A stretch of DNA of 64,000 nucleotides, taken from NCBI GenBank assembly GCA_018657625.1, contig JABHWU010000115.1, positions 1 through 64,000 of the forward strand, given 5' to 3'. Below are positions 53,188 to 61,471 of this stretch, piece after piece. The stretch is from Deltaproteobacteria bacterium. Lineage in GTDB: Bacteria > SAR324 > XYD2-FULL-50-16. A program made the position numbers and the translations under genes. Positions within the stretch are counted from its first letter, which is position 1. Every line of letters starts with the position of its first letter. The notes below the pieces were generated by a model. It made no database searches. It saw only the letters and a program-made list of their open reading frames with translations, and was not told where the DNA came from.

Positions 53188-53418
53188 TTAAGAAATATAA
53201 GACTGATTCTTATGTGACATTTTCTTTCTCATGGGTAAATCCTGTTTTTTACGTTTTTTTATAATTTCATTTTTTGCTTCTTTTAACCATCTTACTACCA
53301 GGTCAATTTGCTCCGGATGTAACATTACAGACTCATTTTGGTCGTCAATAGATGGTTGTTCTATATAAATTACATCATCCTGAGAAGTTACGGATACATC
53401 ATACATTGTTTTTTTCAT
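53188..53418 (-). CDS. Small conserved hypothetical protein
   Basis: This 76-residue cytoplasmic protein has a short strand-rich start (YDVSVTSQDDVIYIEQPS), then VMLHPEQIDLVVRWLKEAKNEIIKKRKK, a pattern I have seen as a small uncharacterised protein family in many bacteria. The C-terminal 25 residues are highly basic. There is no signal peptide. It is convergent with the 409-residue hypothetical gene and divergent from the Rrf2 regulator gene, separated by about 180 bp. Its function is unknown. Confidence 0.65.
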   Translation of the reverse strand: MKKTMYDVSVTSQDDVIYIEQPSIDDQNESVMLHPEQIDLVVRWLKEAKNEIIKKRKKQDLPMRKKMSHKNQSYIS

Positions 53419-53598
53419 CTTTGCCTTTTATAAATTTATATTTTATTTATTCTAGACTGTTAACCTGGATAAATCAATTCTCAATAACAAGCATTTACAT
53501 CAATAGTTTGATTAATCCGGGTTGATATATCTTTGTTAAAAACTTATGATCACAAGATAATTCACAAATATTAACCAATTTGAAATAAATAAAAAATT

Positions 53599-54084
53599 AT
53601 GAAGTTCTCAGCTCAGGAAGAATACGGGTTACGGTGCTTAATTCAAGTTGCGAAAAAAAATTCTGAAAATGGCATTACCATCGCAGAAATTAGTGAAGCA
53701 GAAGGATTAACTACCCATAATGTTGCTAAATTACTAAGGATTCTGCGACAAGCTGAAATACTAAACAGTATTCGGGGACATACCGGAGGATATATATTAG
53801 CTGATCGTCCCGAAAATATAAACATCGGTAAAGTATTGGGAACATTGGGGGGACGTTTATACGATAGCAATTTTTGTGAAAAACATACCGGCGTCGATAG
53901 TATCTGTACCCATACTGTGGATTGTACGATGCGATCATTGTGGACTTCCCTTCAAAATGTCATAGATAAGGTTCTGGTTAATCTCACCTTAAAAGATTTG
54001 CTACACATGGATGAAGGTACATTGGCAGAGCAACTCCATGAAATCACAGAAAATATATTTAAAATACACGAAAAAAATAACTAA
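53599..54084 (+). CDS. Rrf2-family transcriptional regulator with Cys ligands
   Basis: This 161-residue winged-helix protein of the IscR/Rrf2 type begins MKFSAQEEYGLRCLIQVAKK, with the recognition helix LTTHNVAKLLRILRQAEILNSIRGHTGGYIL. Three cysteines lie at C93, C103 and C109, spaced like the Fe-S ligands of Rrf2 sensors (IscR uses C92, C98, C104). It therefore probably binds a [2Fe-2S] or [4Fe-4S] cluster and senses Fe-S status, oxygen or NO. It is longer at the C-terminus than NsrR. Target genes are not obvious; it lies alone just before rnpB. Confidence 0.9.
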   Translation: MKFSAQEEYGLRCLIQVAKKNSENGITIAEISEAEGLTTHNVAKLLRILRQAEILNSIRGHTGGYILADRPENINIGKVLGTLGGRLYDSNFCEKHTGVDSICTHTVDCTMRSLWTSLQNVIDKVLVNLTLKDLLHMDEGTLAEQLHEITENIFKIHEKNN

Positions 54085-54206
54085 TTTATAGTTTTGGCAT
54101 CATTTCAATATTAAGATCTCCCATTTAAGTGAAATGGAAGCACAGCCATAACAATTTAACCATTTCCCCTATTGATAGATTGAAAGATCCTTGTTATTTT
54201 AAAAAT

Positions 54207-54590
54207 TCAATTAAGTTGAAAATGTAATCGCTGCTGAGTTTTATATTCAGTAGAGGAAAGTCCGGGCTTCATAGAGCAGGATGCTGGCTAACGGCCAGAG
54301 GGGGTAACCCCATGGAAAGTGCCGCAGAAAATATACCGCCGATGATCTTGTTAAAGAAACAGGTAAGGGTGAAATGGTGGGGGTTTTTCCTTAATGTAAG
54401 AGCCCACCGCAATTATGGTGACATAATTGGCATGGTAAACCCCATTCGAAGCAAATCCAAGTAGGACAACATATACGGGTGGCTCGCCTGGTTGTCGGGT
54501 AGGATGCTTGAGGCTGCAGGTAACTGCAGTCCCAGATAAATGATTACAGCTTTATAAGTACAGAACCCGGCTTATTGACAACTTAATTGA
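54207..54590 (+). ncRNA. rnpB: RNase P RNA (M1 RNA, type A)
   Basis: The catalytic RNA of RNase P. Conserved sequences are in order: GAGGAAAGTCCGGGCT (54253-54268), GGTAACCCC and AGTGCCGCAGAAAATA in the middle, CGAAGCAAATCCAAGTAGG, and the universal ACAGAACCCGGCTTA (54560-54574). The ends pair: TCAATTAAGTTG (54207-54218) with CAACTTAATTGA (54579-54590), a 12-bp P1 helix that sets the limits. Its size is about 384 nt. A perfect hairpin directly follows at 54592-54617. Confidence 0.95.
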
Positions 54591-54591
54591 T

Positions 54592-54617
54592 TTGGGTATC
54601 GGGAAACCGATACCCAA
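54592..54617. terminator. Perfect GAAA-capped hairpin between rnpB and bactofilin gene
   Basis: An 11-bp perfect stem TTGGGTATCGG (54592-54602) / CCGATACCCAA (54607-54617) closes a GAAA tetraloop. It lies between the convergent rnpB and bactofilin genes, so it probably terminates both, although neither side has a T-tract. Confidence 0.65.
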
Positions 54618-54620
54618 TAA

Positions 54621-55025
54621 TTAATCCCGATTCGAAATTGGTTTTCGTGGTTTCTTGGGTTTAGGTGTCTTCGGCTTTCCGTTATTTTGTGGCGCTAATA
54701 TTTGACATCTGCCATTAAAGTTAACATCCTTTTCAATGCCAATATTGCAGGTGTAAATCTCACCATTCATCATACCTGGTTTATTGAGTTTAACAGTATC
54801 CTGAGCAACAATTTTACCATTAATTTTACCATTTGAAATCAATGATCGTGCAGTGATTTCAGCTTCAATTTCTGCTTTTTCACCAATAAATATTGTTGAA
54901 TCACTCTTTAGAATACCTTTAATTTTTCCATCAACCCTAATCCCACCTTTTATGTAAAGATTCCCTTCCAACTCAATATTTTCAGATAAAAAACTGGTCG
55001 TTTTATACTCTTTAGAAAAACTCAT
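54621..55025 (-). CDS. Bactofilin
   Basis: This 134-residue polymer-forming cytoskeletal protein (DUF583) has a short flexible start, then repeated beta-helix turns (NIELEGNLYIKGGIRVDGKIKGILKSDSTIFIGEKAEIEAEITARSLISNGKINGKIVAQDTVKLNKPGMMNGE). The proline- and lysine-rich tail (NNGKPKTPKPKKPRKP) is typical of this family. Bactofilins form filaments that position enzymes and chromosome-segregation proteins; in Myxococcus they bind the ParABS machinery. It lies just 11 bp after parB, supporting such a link here. Confidence 0.92.
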   Translation of the reverse strand: MSFSKEYKTTSFLSENIELEGNLYIKGGIRVDGKIKGILKSDSTIFIGEKAEIEAEITARSLISNGKINGKIVAQDTVKLNKPGMMNGEIYTCNIGIEKDVNFNGRCQILAPQNNGKPKTPKPKKPRKPISNRD

Positions 55026-55036
55026 AATCTTTATAT

Positions 55037-55924
55037 TTATTTGGATTTTAGTAATTTCGTAAACAGCCGATTAAAATCATCTGTATTATAATATTCCAAA
55101 ACTATCTTCCCTTTTTCACCCATTGGCTTAATGGTCACTTTACGATCGAAACACTCGCTTAAACGTTCCTGATTTAAGTTCATTTGAGAAGATATACTGT
55201 TTTCTTCAGGCTGATTCTTTGTTTTAATCGGGTTTTTCTCTTTTAATAAGCGAACCAGTTCTTCTGTCTGACGAACTGATATTTTATCATTAATGATTTT
55301 TTCCCGAATATTATTTAAATCATCTTCGTTCTTTATCCCCAATAAGGGTCTGGCATGTCCGGTGGATAAGTTTTCTTTGATTAAATCAGTTCTTATTTGT
55401 TCCGGTAGTTGAAGTAATCGGATTGAGTTTGCGACGGCGGACCTGGCCTTTCCAACTCTTTTGGCTAAATCTTCCTGGGTGTAACCATGTTCTTTTAAGA
55501 GATTGCTATAAGCCAGGGACTCTTCGATGGGATTAAGATTGTCTCTCTGGATATTTTCAATTAAAGCAATTTCCAACAAATCCTGATCTTTAATTTCCTT
55601 CACCAGAGCCGGAATCATCTCAAAACCAGCTAATTTAGAAGCCTTTAAGCGGCGTTCTCCTGCTACTAATTCATAATTTTTACCATTTATTTCTTTTTTT
55701 CTAACCAGAACTGGTTGAAGTACACCTTTATATTTAATGGATTGAGACAGTTCCTCCAATTTTTCCTGATTGATCTCTCTTCGGGGTTGTTTTGGATTAA
55801 CCGCAACGTCATTGATTTTCAGCTGTATCACACCCTGATCAAATATCGCCTGCTCATCATCTTCAATAGGTTTGAGCAAAGCGCTGAATCCTTTACCTAA
55901 TGCTTTCCTTTCTTTTATTGCCAT
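55037..55924 (-). CDS. parB: Chromosome-partitioning protein ParB
   Basis: This 295-residue ParB begins with RKALGKGFSALLKPIEDDEQ and contains the CTP-binding region VAVNPKQPRREINQEKLEELSQSIK, LVAGERRLKASKLAG and LIENIQRDNLNPIEESLAY. The helix-turn-helix includes YTQEDLAKRVGKARSAVANSIRLLQLP and GHARPLLGI, and a C-terminal dimer domain follows. It binds parS near the origin and works with ParA on chromosome segregation. I did not find a parS site (TGTTTCACGTGAAACA type) in the window. It is downstream of parA by 5 bp. Confidence 0.96.
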   Translation of the reverse strand: MAIKERKALGKGFSALLKPIEDDEQAIFDQGVIQLKINDVAVNPKQPRREINQEKLEELSQSIKYKGVLQPVLVRKKEINGKNYELVAGERRLKASKLAGFEMIPALVKEIKDQDLLEIALIENIQRDNLNPIEESLAYSNLLKEHGYTQEDLAKRVGKARSAVANSIRLLQLPEQIRTDLIKENLSTGHARPLLGIKNEDDLNNIREKIINDKISVRQTEELVRLLKEKNPIKTKNQPEENSISSQMNLNQERLSECFDRKVTIKPMGEKGKIVLEYYNTDDFNRLFTKLLKSK

Positions 55925-55929
55925 AATGC

Positions 55930-56700
55930 TTAACTCTTCGTATTTTTTTGAATAATTTCTTTGGCAAGTTTTAAATAGCTAATGGCTCCCTTACTGGCAC
56001 GATCATATAAAAAAACCGGTTTACCAAATGAAGGTGCTTCACACAATCTGACATTTCTGGGGATGATAGACTTAAAAACGCGTCCTTCAAAATGGACTTT
56101 CAATTCATCAATTACCTGACGTGAAATATTATTCCGAATATCATACATTGTTGGTAAAATACCTTCTATTTCTAAATCCGGATTCAATGAATCTTTTATT
56201 AGATTAATCGTAACCAATAACTGGCTCATTCCTTCCATGGCATAATACTCACATTGCAGCGGAATCAGAACGCTGTCCGCAGCCGCTAATGAATTTACAG
56301 TTAACAAACCCAATGAAGGTGGTGAATCAATCAATATAAAATCAAAATAATCCCTAACCTGATTAATCACATTTTTTAATTTTAACTCTCGGGCAATCGC
56401 GCTTACTAGCTCAACTTCTGCCCCGGTAAGATCAATATTCGCTGGTACCAGTTTTAACTTACTAATTTCTGTGGAATAAATAAGATCTTTAAGCTGATCC
56501 CCGCCAATCAAGGCATGATAAATATTCTTTTTACAATTGCCCGGTGTTAAACCAAGACCACTGGTTGTATTTCCCTGGGGATCAAAATCTATCAATAGTA
56601 CTTTTTTCCCTAATATTGCCAGAGATGCGGAAAGGTTAATACAGGTTGTAGTTTTACCAACACCTCCTTTTTGGTTTGAAACGGCAATTACTTTACCCAT
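55930..56700 (-). CDS. parA: Chromosome-partitioning ATPase ParA/Soj
   Basis: This 256-residue deviant Walker ATPase reads MGKVIAVSNQKGGVGKTTTCINLSASLA with the signature lysine K11 and K16, the DFDPQGNTTSGLGL block, IDSPPSLGLLTVNSLAAADSVLIPLQCEYYAMEG, and the RNVRLCEAPSFGKPVFLYD motif typical of chromosomal Soj proteins. It forms nucleoid-bound dimers that ParB-parS complexes pull along. It is part of a co-directional set gyrA-TPR-parA-parB-bactofilin on the minus strand. Confidence 0.96.
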   Translation of the reverse strand: MGKVIAVSNQKGGVGKTTTCINLSASLAILGKKVLLIDFDPQGNTTSGLGLTPGNCKKNIYHALIGGDQLKDLIYSTEISKLKLVPANIDLTGAEVELVSAIARELKLKNVINQVRDYFDFILIDSPPSLGLLTVNSLAAADSVLIPLQCEYYAMEGMSQLLVTINLIKDSLNPDLEIEGILPTMYDIRNNISRQVIDELKVHFEGRVFKSIIPRNVRLCEAPSFGKPVFLYDRASKGAISYLKLAKEIIQKNTKS

Positions 56701-56731
56701 TTATGTTTATCATTTAATAAGTTTGATACAA

Positions 56732-57556
56732 TTAGTAGTCTAAACCGGTATGTGTTTTTTTTAGTCTGGCTTTCAATCCAGCCATCCTTGACAAGGCCAG
56801 CTGAAAAAACATTTCATTTGGTTTTAACCGATCCAGTATCGTTTGATATGTTTCGATAGCCGATTGCAAATGTCCTTGTTCTTCATATATATTGGCCAAA
56901 CTAATGGCAGTCGTTAGTGATTTTTTTGAATGGTTAAACTTTTTTTCTGCTTCCAGGAAAGACAACTCTGTTAAATCAGGTCTACCTTCCCGATAATAAG
57001 AATTACCGATTAAATAATAGGCTTTATGCACTAATTCAGAATTTTTTCCTTTTTGGAGTAACTCTTTTAGAACCACTCGACCCTGTTCAAAATACCTTAG
57101 TTGAAAATAGATTTCTGCTAGGGAAAACTGATGTTTTTCCCATTCTTCCTCTGTTAAATCCAGTTTTAATAGTTTTTGATAAATCAATAAAGCCTTTCGT
57201 AAACCATCATCACCTTGATTGAGATAAATTCGTGCCAGACTATACATCGATTTATTGATATAGTCTGAAGTCTCAAAATTTTTATTCAATAAACGATAAT
57301 AGCGGATCGCCTGCTCTGGTTTCTTCAGATAATGATCATAAATATTACCGATCCAAAAAAGTGAATCATCAATTAAATAATGATTCGGGTAGGTTTTGGT
57401 TAATATGATCAGATTCTGAACGGCTTCTTCATATCGATTCTGTTCCCAAAAGGCCAATGCCTCATCAAATAATTTCTTCCCTTGATTTTTCTGGCATGAG
57501 CCTACCGTCAAAAATAACAAAAATAGTAGAAATAACCAGACCCTGGATTTTCTCAT
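56732..57556 (-). CDS. TPR-repeat lipoprotein
   Basis: This 274-residue protein from the ATG 57556 has a lipoprotein signal peptide (RKSRVWLFLLFLLFLTVGSC, lipidated C). It is followed by six to seven tetratricopeptide-like helical repeats (LFDEALAFWEQNRYEEAVQNLIILTKTYPNH, SLFWIGNIYDHYLKKPEQAIRYY, and similar). Such proteins assist outer-membrane or envelope assembly (BamD- or CpoB-like), but it is not clearly either. Alternative starts GTG 57577 and ATG 57568 overlap the end of gyrA; only the 57556 start clears the gyrA stop. Ribosome sites are weak, so the start is uncertain. Confidence 0.78.
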   Translation of the reverse strand: MRKSRVWLFLLFLLFLTVGSCQKNQGKKLFDEALAFWEQNRYEEAVQNLIILTKTYPNHYLIDDSLFWIGNIYDHYLKKPEQAIRYYRLLNKNFETSDYINKSMYSLARIYLNQGDDGLRKALLIYQKLLKLDLTEEEWEKHQFSLAEIYFQLRYFEQGRVVLKELLQKGKNSELVHKAYYLIGNSYYREGRPDLTELSFLEAEKKFNHSKKSLTTAISLANIYEEQGHLQSAIETYQTILDRLKPNEMFFQLALSRMAGLKARLKKTHTGLDY

Positions 57557-57560
57557 TTGA

Positions 57561-60050
57561 TTACTCATGAGGTTCACTATCTACACTCTCTGATAATTCT
57601 TCATTGTCACCTTTAACTGAAGCAATTTTTGCGATTGAGACTACATTTTCGTCACTATCCATGTTGATTAAACAAACACCTTTGGTAATTCGGCTGGTTT
57701 CACGAACCTGGGCCACTTTTAGCCGGATTATTTTACCTTTTTGTGAAATCAAAATTATCTCATCATCATCATTTACTAGAACTGAGCCGACAACGTTACC
57801 ATTTCGTTTACTGGCTTTAATATTTAAAACACCCATATTGGCGCGCTTTCCTAATCGATATCCTTCTACCGGGGTTTTCTTGCCATAACCATTTTCGGTA
57901 ACGGTCAGAATCGTTGCCTCTCCTTCCTCAATGACTTCCATGGATATCACACGATCATCAGTTGCGGCTTTTAGTTTAATGCCCTTACAACCTCTAGTCA
58001 CTCTTCCCTGGTTTCTTAGTGATTCAGCCGGGAGTTTTAAGGCCATTCCATTTCGAGTCGCAATAAATATTAAATCTTTATCTGTACAAAGGCGAACCCC
58101 AACCAATTGATCACTGTCATCAATAACAATTGCTTTGGTTCCTTTTGTTCTTTGATTTTTATAGGCAGTTAAAGCGGTTTTCTTAATAATCCCATTTTTA
58201 GTAATCATTACCACATAAGAATCTGAACTGTATTCAGCCACAGGCGTACAAAAAACAACTTTTTCACCTTCCTCTAAAGGCAAAATATTTACCCAGGCGC
58301 GTCCTTTAGCGGTTCTACTGGACAGTGGCAGTTCATATACTTTTTTCCAGTATACTTTGCCAAGACTGGAAAAAATCAGCAAGGTATCATGAGTGGAGGC
58401 AATGATAATATTTTCCAGAATATCCTCTTCAACTGTTGCCATACCTATCTTTCCCTTACCGCCTCGATTTTGAGACTGATAAGTGTCAACGGCAATACGT
58501 TTAATGTAACCATTCTGACTCATGGTAACCGCCATTTCCTCTACCGGAATTAAGTCTTCCTGTTCTATCTCACCTTCATACTCAATAATTTCTGACCGCC
58601 GGGGATTTGCATACGCCGCCTTAATCTCAACCAATTCTTCTTTAATAATATTTAAAATTAATTGTTCATCGGCCAATACTTTTTTAAACCATTCTATTTT
58701 TTTTGCCAGCTCTTCCAATTCCAGGACCAGTTTATCGAATTCCAAAGCGGTTAATCGCTGAAGTCTCATATCCAGGATGGCCTGTGATTGAATTTCAGAC
58801 AATCCGAAAGTTTCTATCAACTTGGATTTTGCGTCCTTACCACTTTGGGACCCTCGAATCAGCGCCACCACTTCATCAATATTATCCAGTGCTATTTTCA
58901 AGCCATTAAGAATATGTGCGCGTGCTTCAGCTTTATTGAGTTCAAACTGAGTTCTTCGAACAATAACATCAATGCGATGGGAAACAAATAGCTTTAAAAT
59001 TTCGAGTAGTGATAAAACGCGCGGTTGACCATCGACCACAGCCAGCAAAATAATTCCAAATGAGCTTTGTAAGGCAGTATGCTTGTACAGATTCGCCAAC
59101 ACGGTATCAACATTTTCATTCCGTTTTAGTTCGATGACAACCCGCATTCCTTTTCTATCTGATTCATCACGTAAATCCTGAATACCAATCAACTTTTTTT
59201 CTTTGACCTGTTCAGCAATCCGCTCAATCAATCTGGCCTTGTTCACCATATAAGGTAGCTCAGTGACAATAATCGCCTGCCGGGGGGTCTTTTTTATATC
59301 CTCAACGTGTGTTTTAGCACGAATTCGTACAATCCCTTTTCCGGTTTTATAAGCGCTATAAAAACCATCCCGACCTAGTATTAATCCTCCAGTTGGAAAA
59401 TCCGGCCCCTGAATCAAGGGTAAAAGGTCTGATAAGGTGCAAGTGGCTCGATTATCAATATAATGCAATACCCCTTCAATTACTTCTCCCAAGTTATGCG
59501 GGGGAATATTAGTAGCCATTCCCACTGCGATCCCTGTGGAACCATTAATCAGCAAGTTTGGTATCTTGGTTGGGAGTACTGTTGGTTCCTGCAGACTACC
59601 ATCATAATTATCAATAAAAGAAACTGTATCTTTATCCAGATCTTCCAGGAACTCTCTGGCAATTTTTTGAAGTCTGATTTCCGTATAACGCATTGCAGCA
59701 GGAGAATCACCATCTACAGATCCAAAATTTCCCTGTCCATTAATCAGCGGACTTCTCATTGAAAAATTCTGAACTAAACGGACAATCGCATCATAAACAG
59801 CAGAATCTCCATGTGGATGATATTTACCAATCACTTCACCAACAATCCGGGCCGATTTCATAAATGGGCGATTGTAAGCGACATTCATATCATACATCGC
59901 ATATAAAATTCTCCGGTGTACCGGCTTTAGACCATCCCTGACATCTGGTAATGCACGTCCAACGATTACACTCATAGCATATTCCAGATATGCTGATTTC
60001 ATGGTATCTTCAATATTTACAGGTAGTATACTTTGATGGTCTAAACTCAT
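57561..60050 (-). CDS. gyrA: DNA gyrase subunit A
   Basis: This 829-residue topoisomerase subunit starts at ATG 60050; a TTG at 60062 adds four residues and neither has a close ribosome site. The breakage-reunion domain carries the active-site Tyr122 ([14 protein letters not shown]) and a quinolone pocket with wild-type S83 and D87 ([10 protein letters not shown]). The C-terminal domain has six GyrA beta-pinwheel blades and the GyrA-box-like motif [10 protein letters not shown], needed for DNA wrapping and negative supercoiling. The latter marks it as gyrase rather than ParC. gyrB is not adjacent. Confidence 0.97.
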   Translation of the reverse strand: MSLDHQSILPVNIEDTMKSAYLEYAMSVIVGRALPDVRDGLKPVHRRILYAMYDMNVAYNRPFMKSARIVGEVIGKYHPHGDSAVYDAIVRLVQNFSMRSPLINGQGNFGSVDGDSPAAMRYTEIRLQKIAREFLEDLDKDTVSFIDNYDGSLQEPTVLPTKIPNLLINGSTGIAVGMATNIPPHNLGEVIEGVLHYIDNRATCTLSDLLPLIQGPDFPTGGLILGRDGFYSAYKTGKGIVRIRAKTHVEDIKKTPRQAIIVTELPYMVNKARLIERIAEQVKEKKLIGIQDLRDESDRKGMRVVIELKRNENVDTVLANLYKHTALQSSFGIILLAVVDGQPRVLSLLEILKLFVSHRIDVIVRRTQFELNKAEARAHILNGLKIALDNIDEVVALIRGSQSGKDAKSKLIETFGLSEIQSQAILDMRLQRLTALEFDKLVLELEELAKKIEWFKKVLADEQLILNIIKEELVEIKAAYANPRRSEIIEYEGEIEQEDLIPVEEMAVTMSQNGYIKRIAVDTYQSQNRGGKGKIGMATVEEDILENIIIASTHDTLLIFSSLGKVYWKKVYELPLSSRTAKGRAWVNILPLEEGEKVVFCTPVAEYSSDSYVVMITKNGIIKKTALTAYKNQRTKGTKAIVIDDSDQLVGVRLCTDKDLIFIATRNGMALKLPAESLRNQGRVTRGCKGIKLKAATDDRVISMEVIEEGEATILTVTENGYGKKTPVEGYRLGKRANMGVLNIKASKRNGNVVGSVLVNDDDEIILISQKGKIIRLKVAQVRETSRITKGVCLINMDSDENVVSIAKIASVKGDNEELSESVDSEPHE

Positions 60051-60151
60051 ATTATCTGCCAAACTAAAATTAATTTAAAACTCCTTCCAGGAGCTGATTT
60101 TACCAACTTTTAAAAAGGGTTATCCTACTCAAAAAATTATATTTTTGTCAT

Positions 60152-61432
60152 CTAAATAGGAGGTTTTTCGACAGGATTATTTTTCATTTTTTGCAAGATG
60201 CTTAGTGCCAATCCCATAGCTACAAAAATCATTATTTGCACTTCTCCATCCCTAAAATTATTTTCAAAAAAACCGGCCACCAAATTGCCACATAACCCTG
60301 CCATAATACCTAAAAGTATGGCGTTTTCATTGCTCTTCCGCACATTTAAGTAATTTAGTCTGGATTCAATGCCCTTAATCAGTGATAAATACATAAAAAG
60401 AAATCCCATCAAACCCAGCATGCCAAAATCTACCCATGTTTGGATGTAGATATTGTGTAAACCGACTCCCGGTTCATGTTGAAATCGATGTTTTTCCTTC
60501 TTGGCTATTTTCAGGTAATAGGGTTTGATTTGGTGCCCCATATTTGGTCCTAAGCCAAGAATCGGGTGTTCCTTTATCACAGAAACACCCGCCTTCCACA
60601 TCAATAGACGATCTTTGTTGGCTGCTAATGATACTGCTGAAACCGCACGGTTACCAATACTGGTTTTTGATAATGATTTGGTATCAATTCGCTTAATGGC
60701 CACCCAGGAAATGGCAACCAGTATTATAATGACAACTGCCAGTATTTTTTTGTACTTTGACGGAATTAATATTGATAAAAAAACCACAATAGTAATAATC
60801 AATCCCAACCAAATACTTCGCCCCAATGTTAAAAATGCTGTTATCAAACTTAAAAATGCACCTAAAAAATAGAAGTATTTCAAAGGACGACTGATTTCAC
60901 TTGAAAAGAATAGTCCAGCCAGCAAACTGAATATTATCAAATAAACACCACCCAGTGTCAAATGATGAGAAAAAACACCGACAGCTTGCCAGACAGATTT
61001 ATAATGACGGTACTCACCTTGAAGGTAATCAGACCGAAGAATGTCTAATCCGGTAAAAAACTGAATAATCGAATAAATACTAATTAATATACTTACGATA
61101 AGTGTGGCGCGAATATATTTTTCGTAATTATTTTTGGGGAAGGTCAAAATCAGTACCGAAGGTAGACCAAAACGCCAGAATGTTCTTAAATATTTTAAGC
61201 TTTCTATTGGATTTTCAGAGAACAGGGAACTAATAAGGGCAGCAATCATTAAAGCTGCCATTCCCCAAAAGAATAGCGGAAAACCTTTGTATTTATCTTT
61301 TTTTGTTATTAACAGATAAGCTGTTATCAGATACAATCCTATTATCGCAAAATTACCTCCTGCAATACTGAAAGGAAGTGATAAAAATAATAGATAAAGT
61401 AACAGGCTCCTCAATTTCTCTATTTTTGTCAT
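60152..61432 (-). CDS. O-antigen ligase / Wzy-like polymerase family protein
   Basis: This 426-residue integral membrane protein has about 11-12 helices. The large periplasmic loop near residues 275-345 carries the Wzy_C signature RLLMWKAGVSVIKEHPILGLGPNMGHQIKPYY and the conserved H in EPGVGLHNIYIQTWVDFGMLG. The Arg and His there are essential in WaaL ligases, which join O-antigen to lipid A core. Because no LPS genes are near, it could also be a polymerase. It sits between gyrA and secA. Confidence 0.88.
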   Translation of the reverse strand: MTKIEKLRSLLLYLLFLSLPFSIAGGNFAIIGLYLITAYLLITKKDKYKGFPLFFWGMAALMIAALISSLFSENPIESLKYLRTFWRFGLPSVLILTFPKNNYEKYIRATLIVSILISIYSIIQFFTGLDILRSDYLQGEYRHYKSVWQAVGVFSHHLTLGGVYLIIFSLLAGLFFSSEISRPLKYFYFLGAFLSLITAFLTLGRSIWLGLIITIVVFLSILIPSKYKKILAVVIIILVAISWVAIKRIDTKSLSKTSIGNRAVSAVSLAANKDRLLMWKAGVSVIKEHPILGLGPNMGHQIKPYYLKIAKKEKHRFQHEPGVGLHNIYIQTWVDFGMLGLMGFLFMYLSLIKGIESRLNYLNVRKSNENAILLGIMAGLCGNLVAGFFENNFRDGEVQIMIFVAMGLALSILQKMKNNPVEKPPI

Positions 61433-61471
61433 AACTATAAAAGCCAGAGCTTATCGTTGAAAATGATTGAA

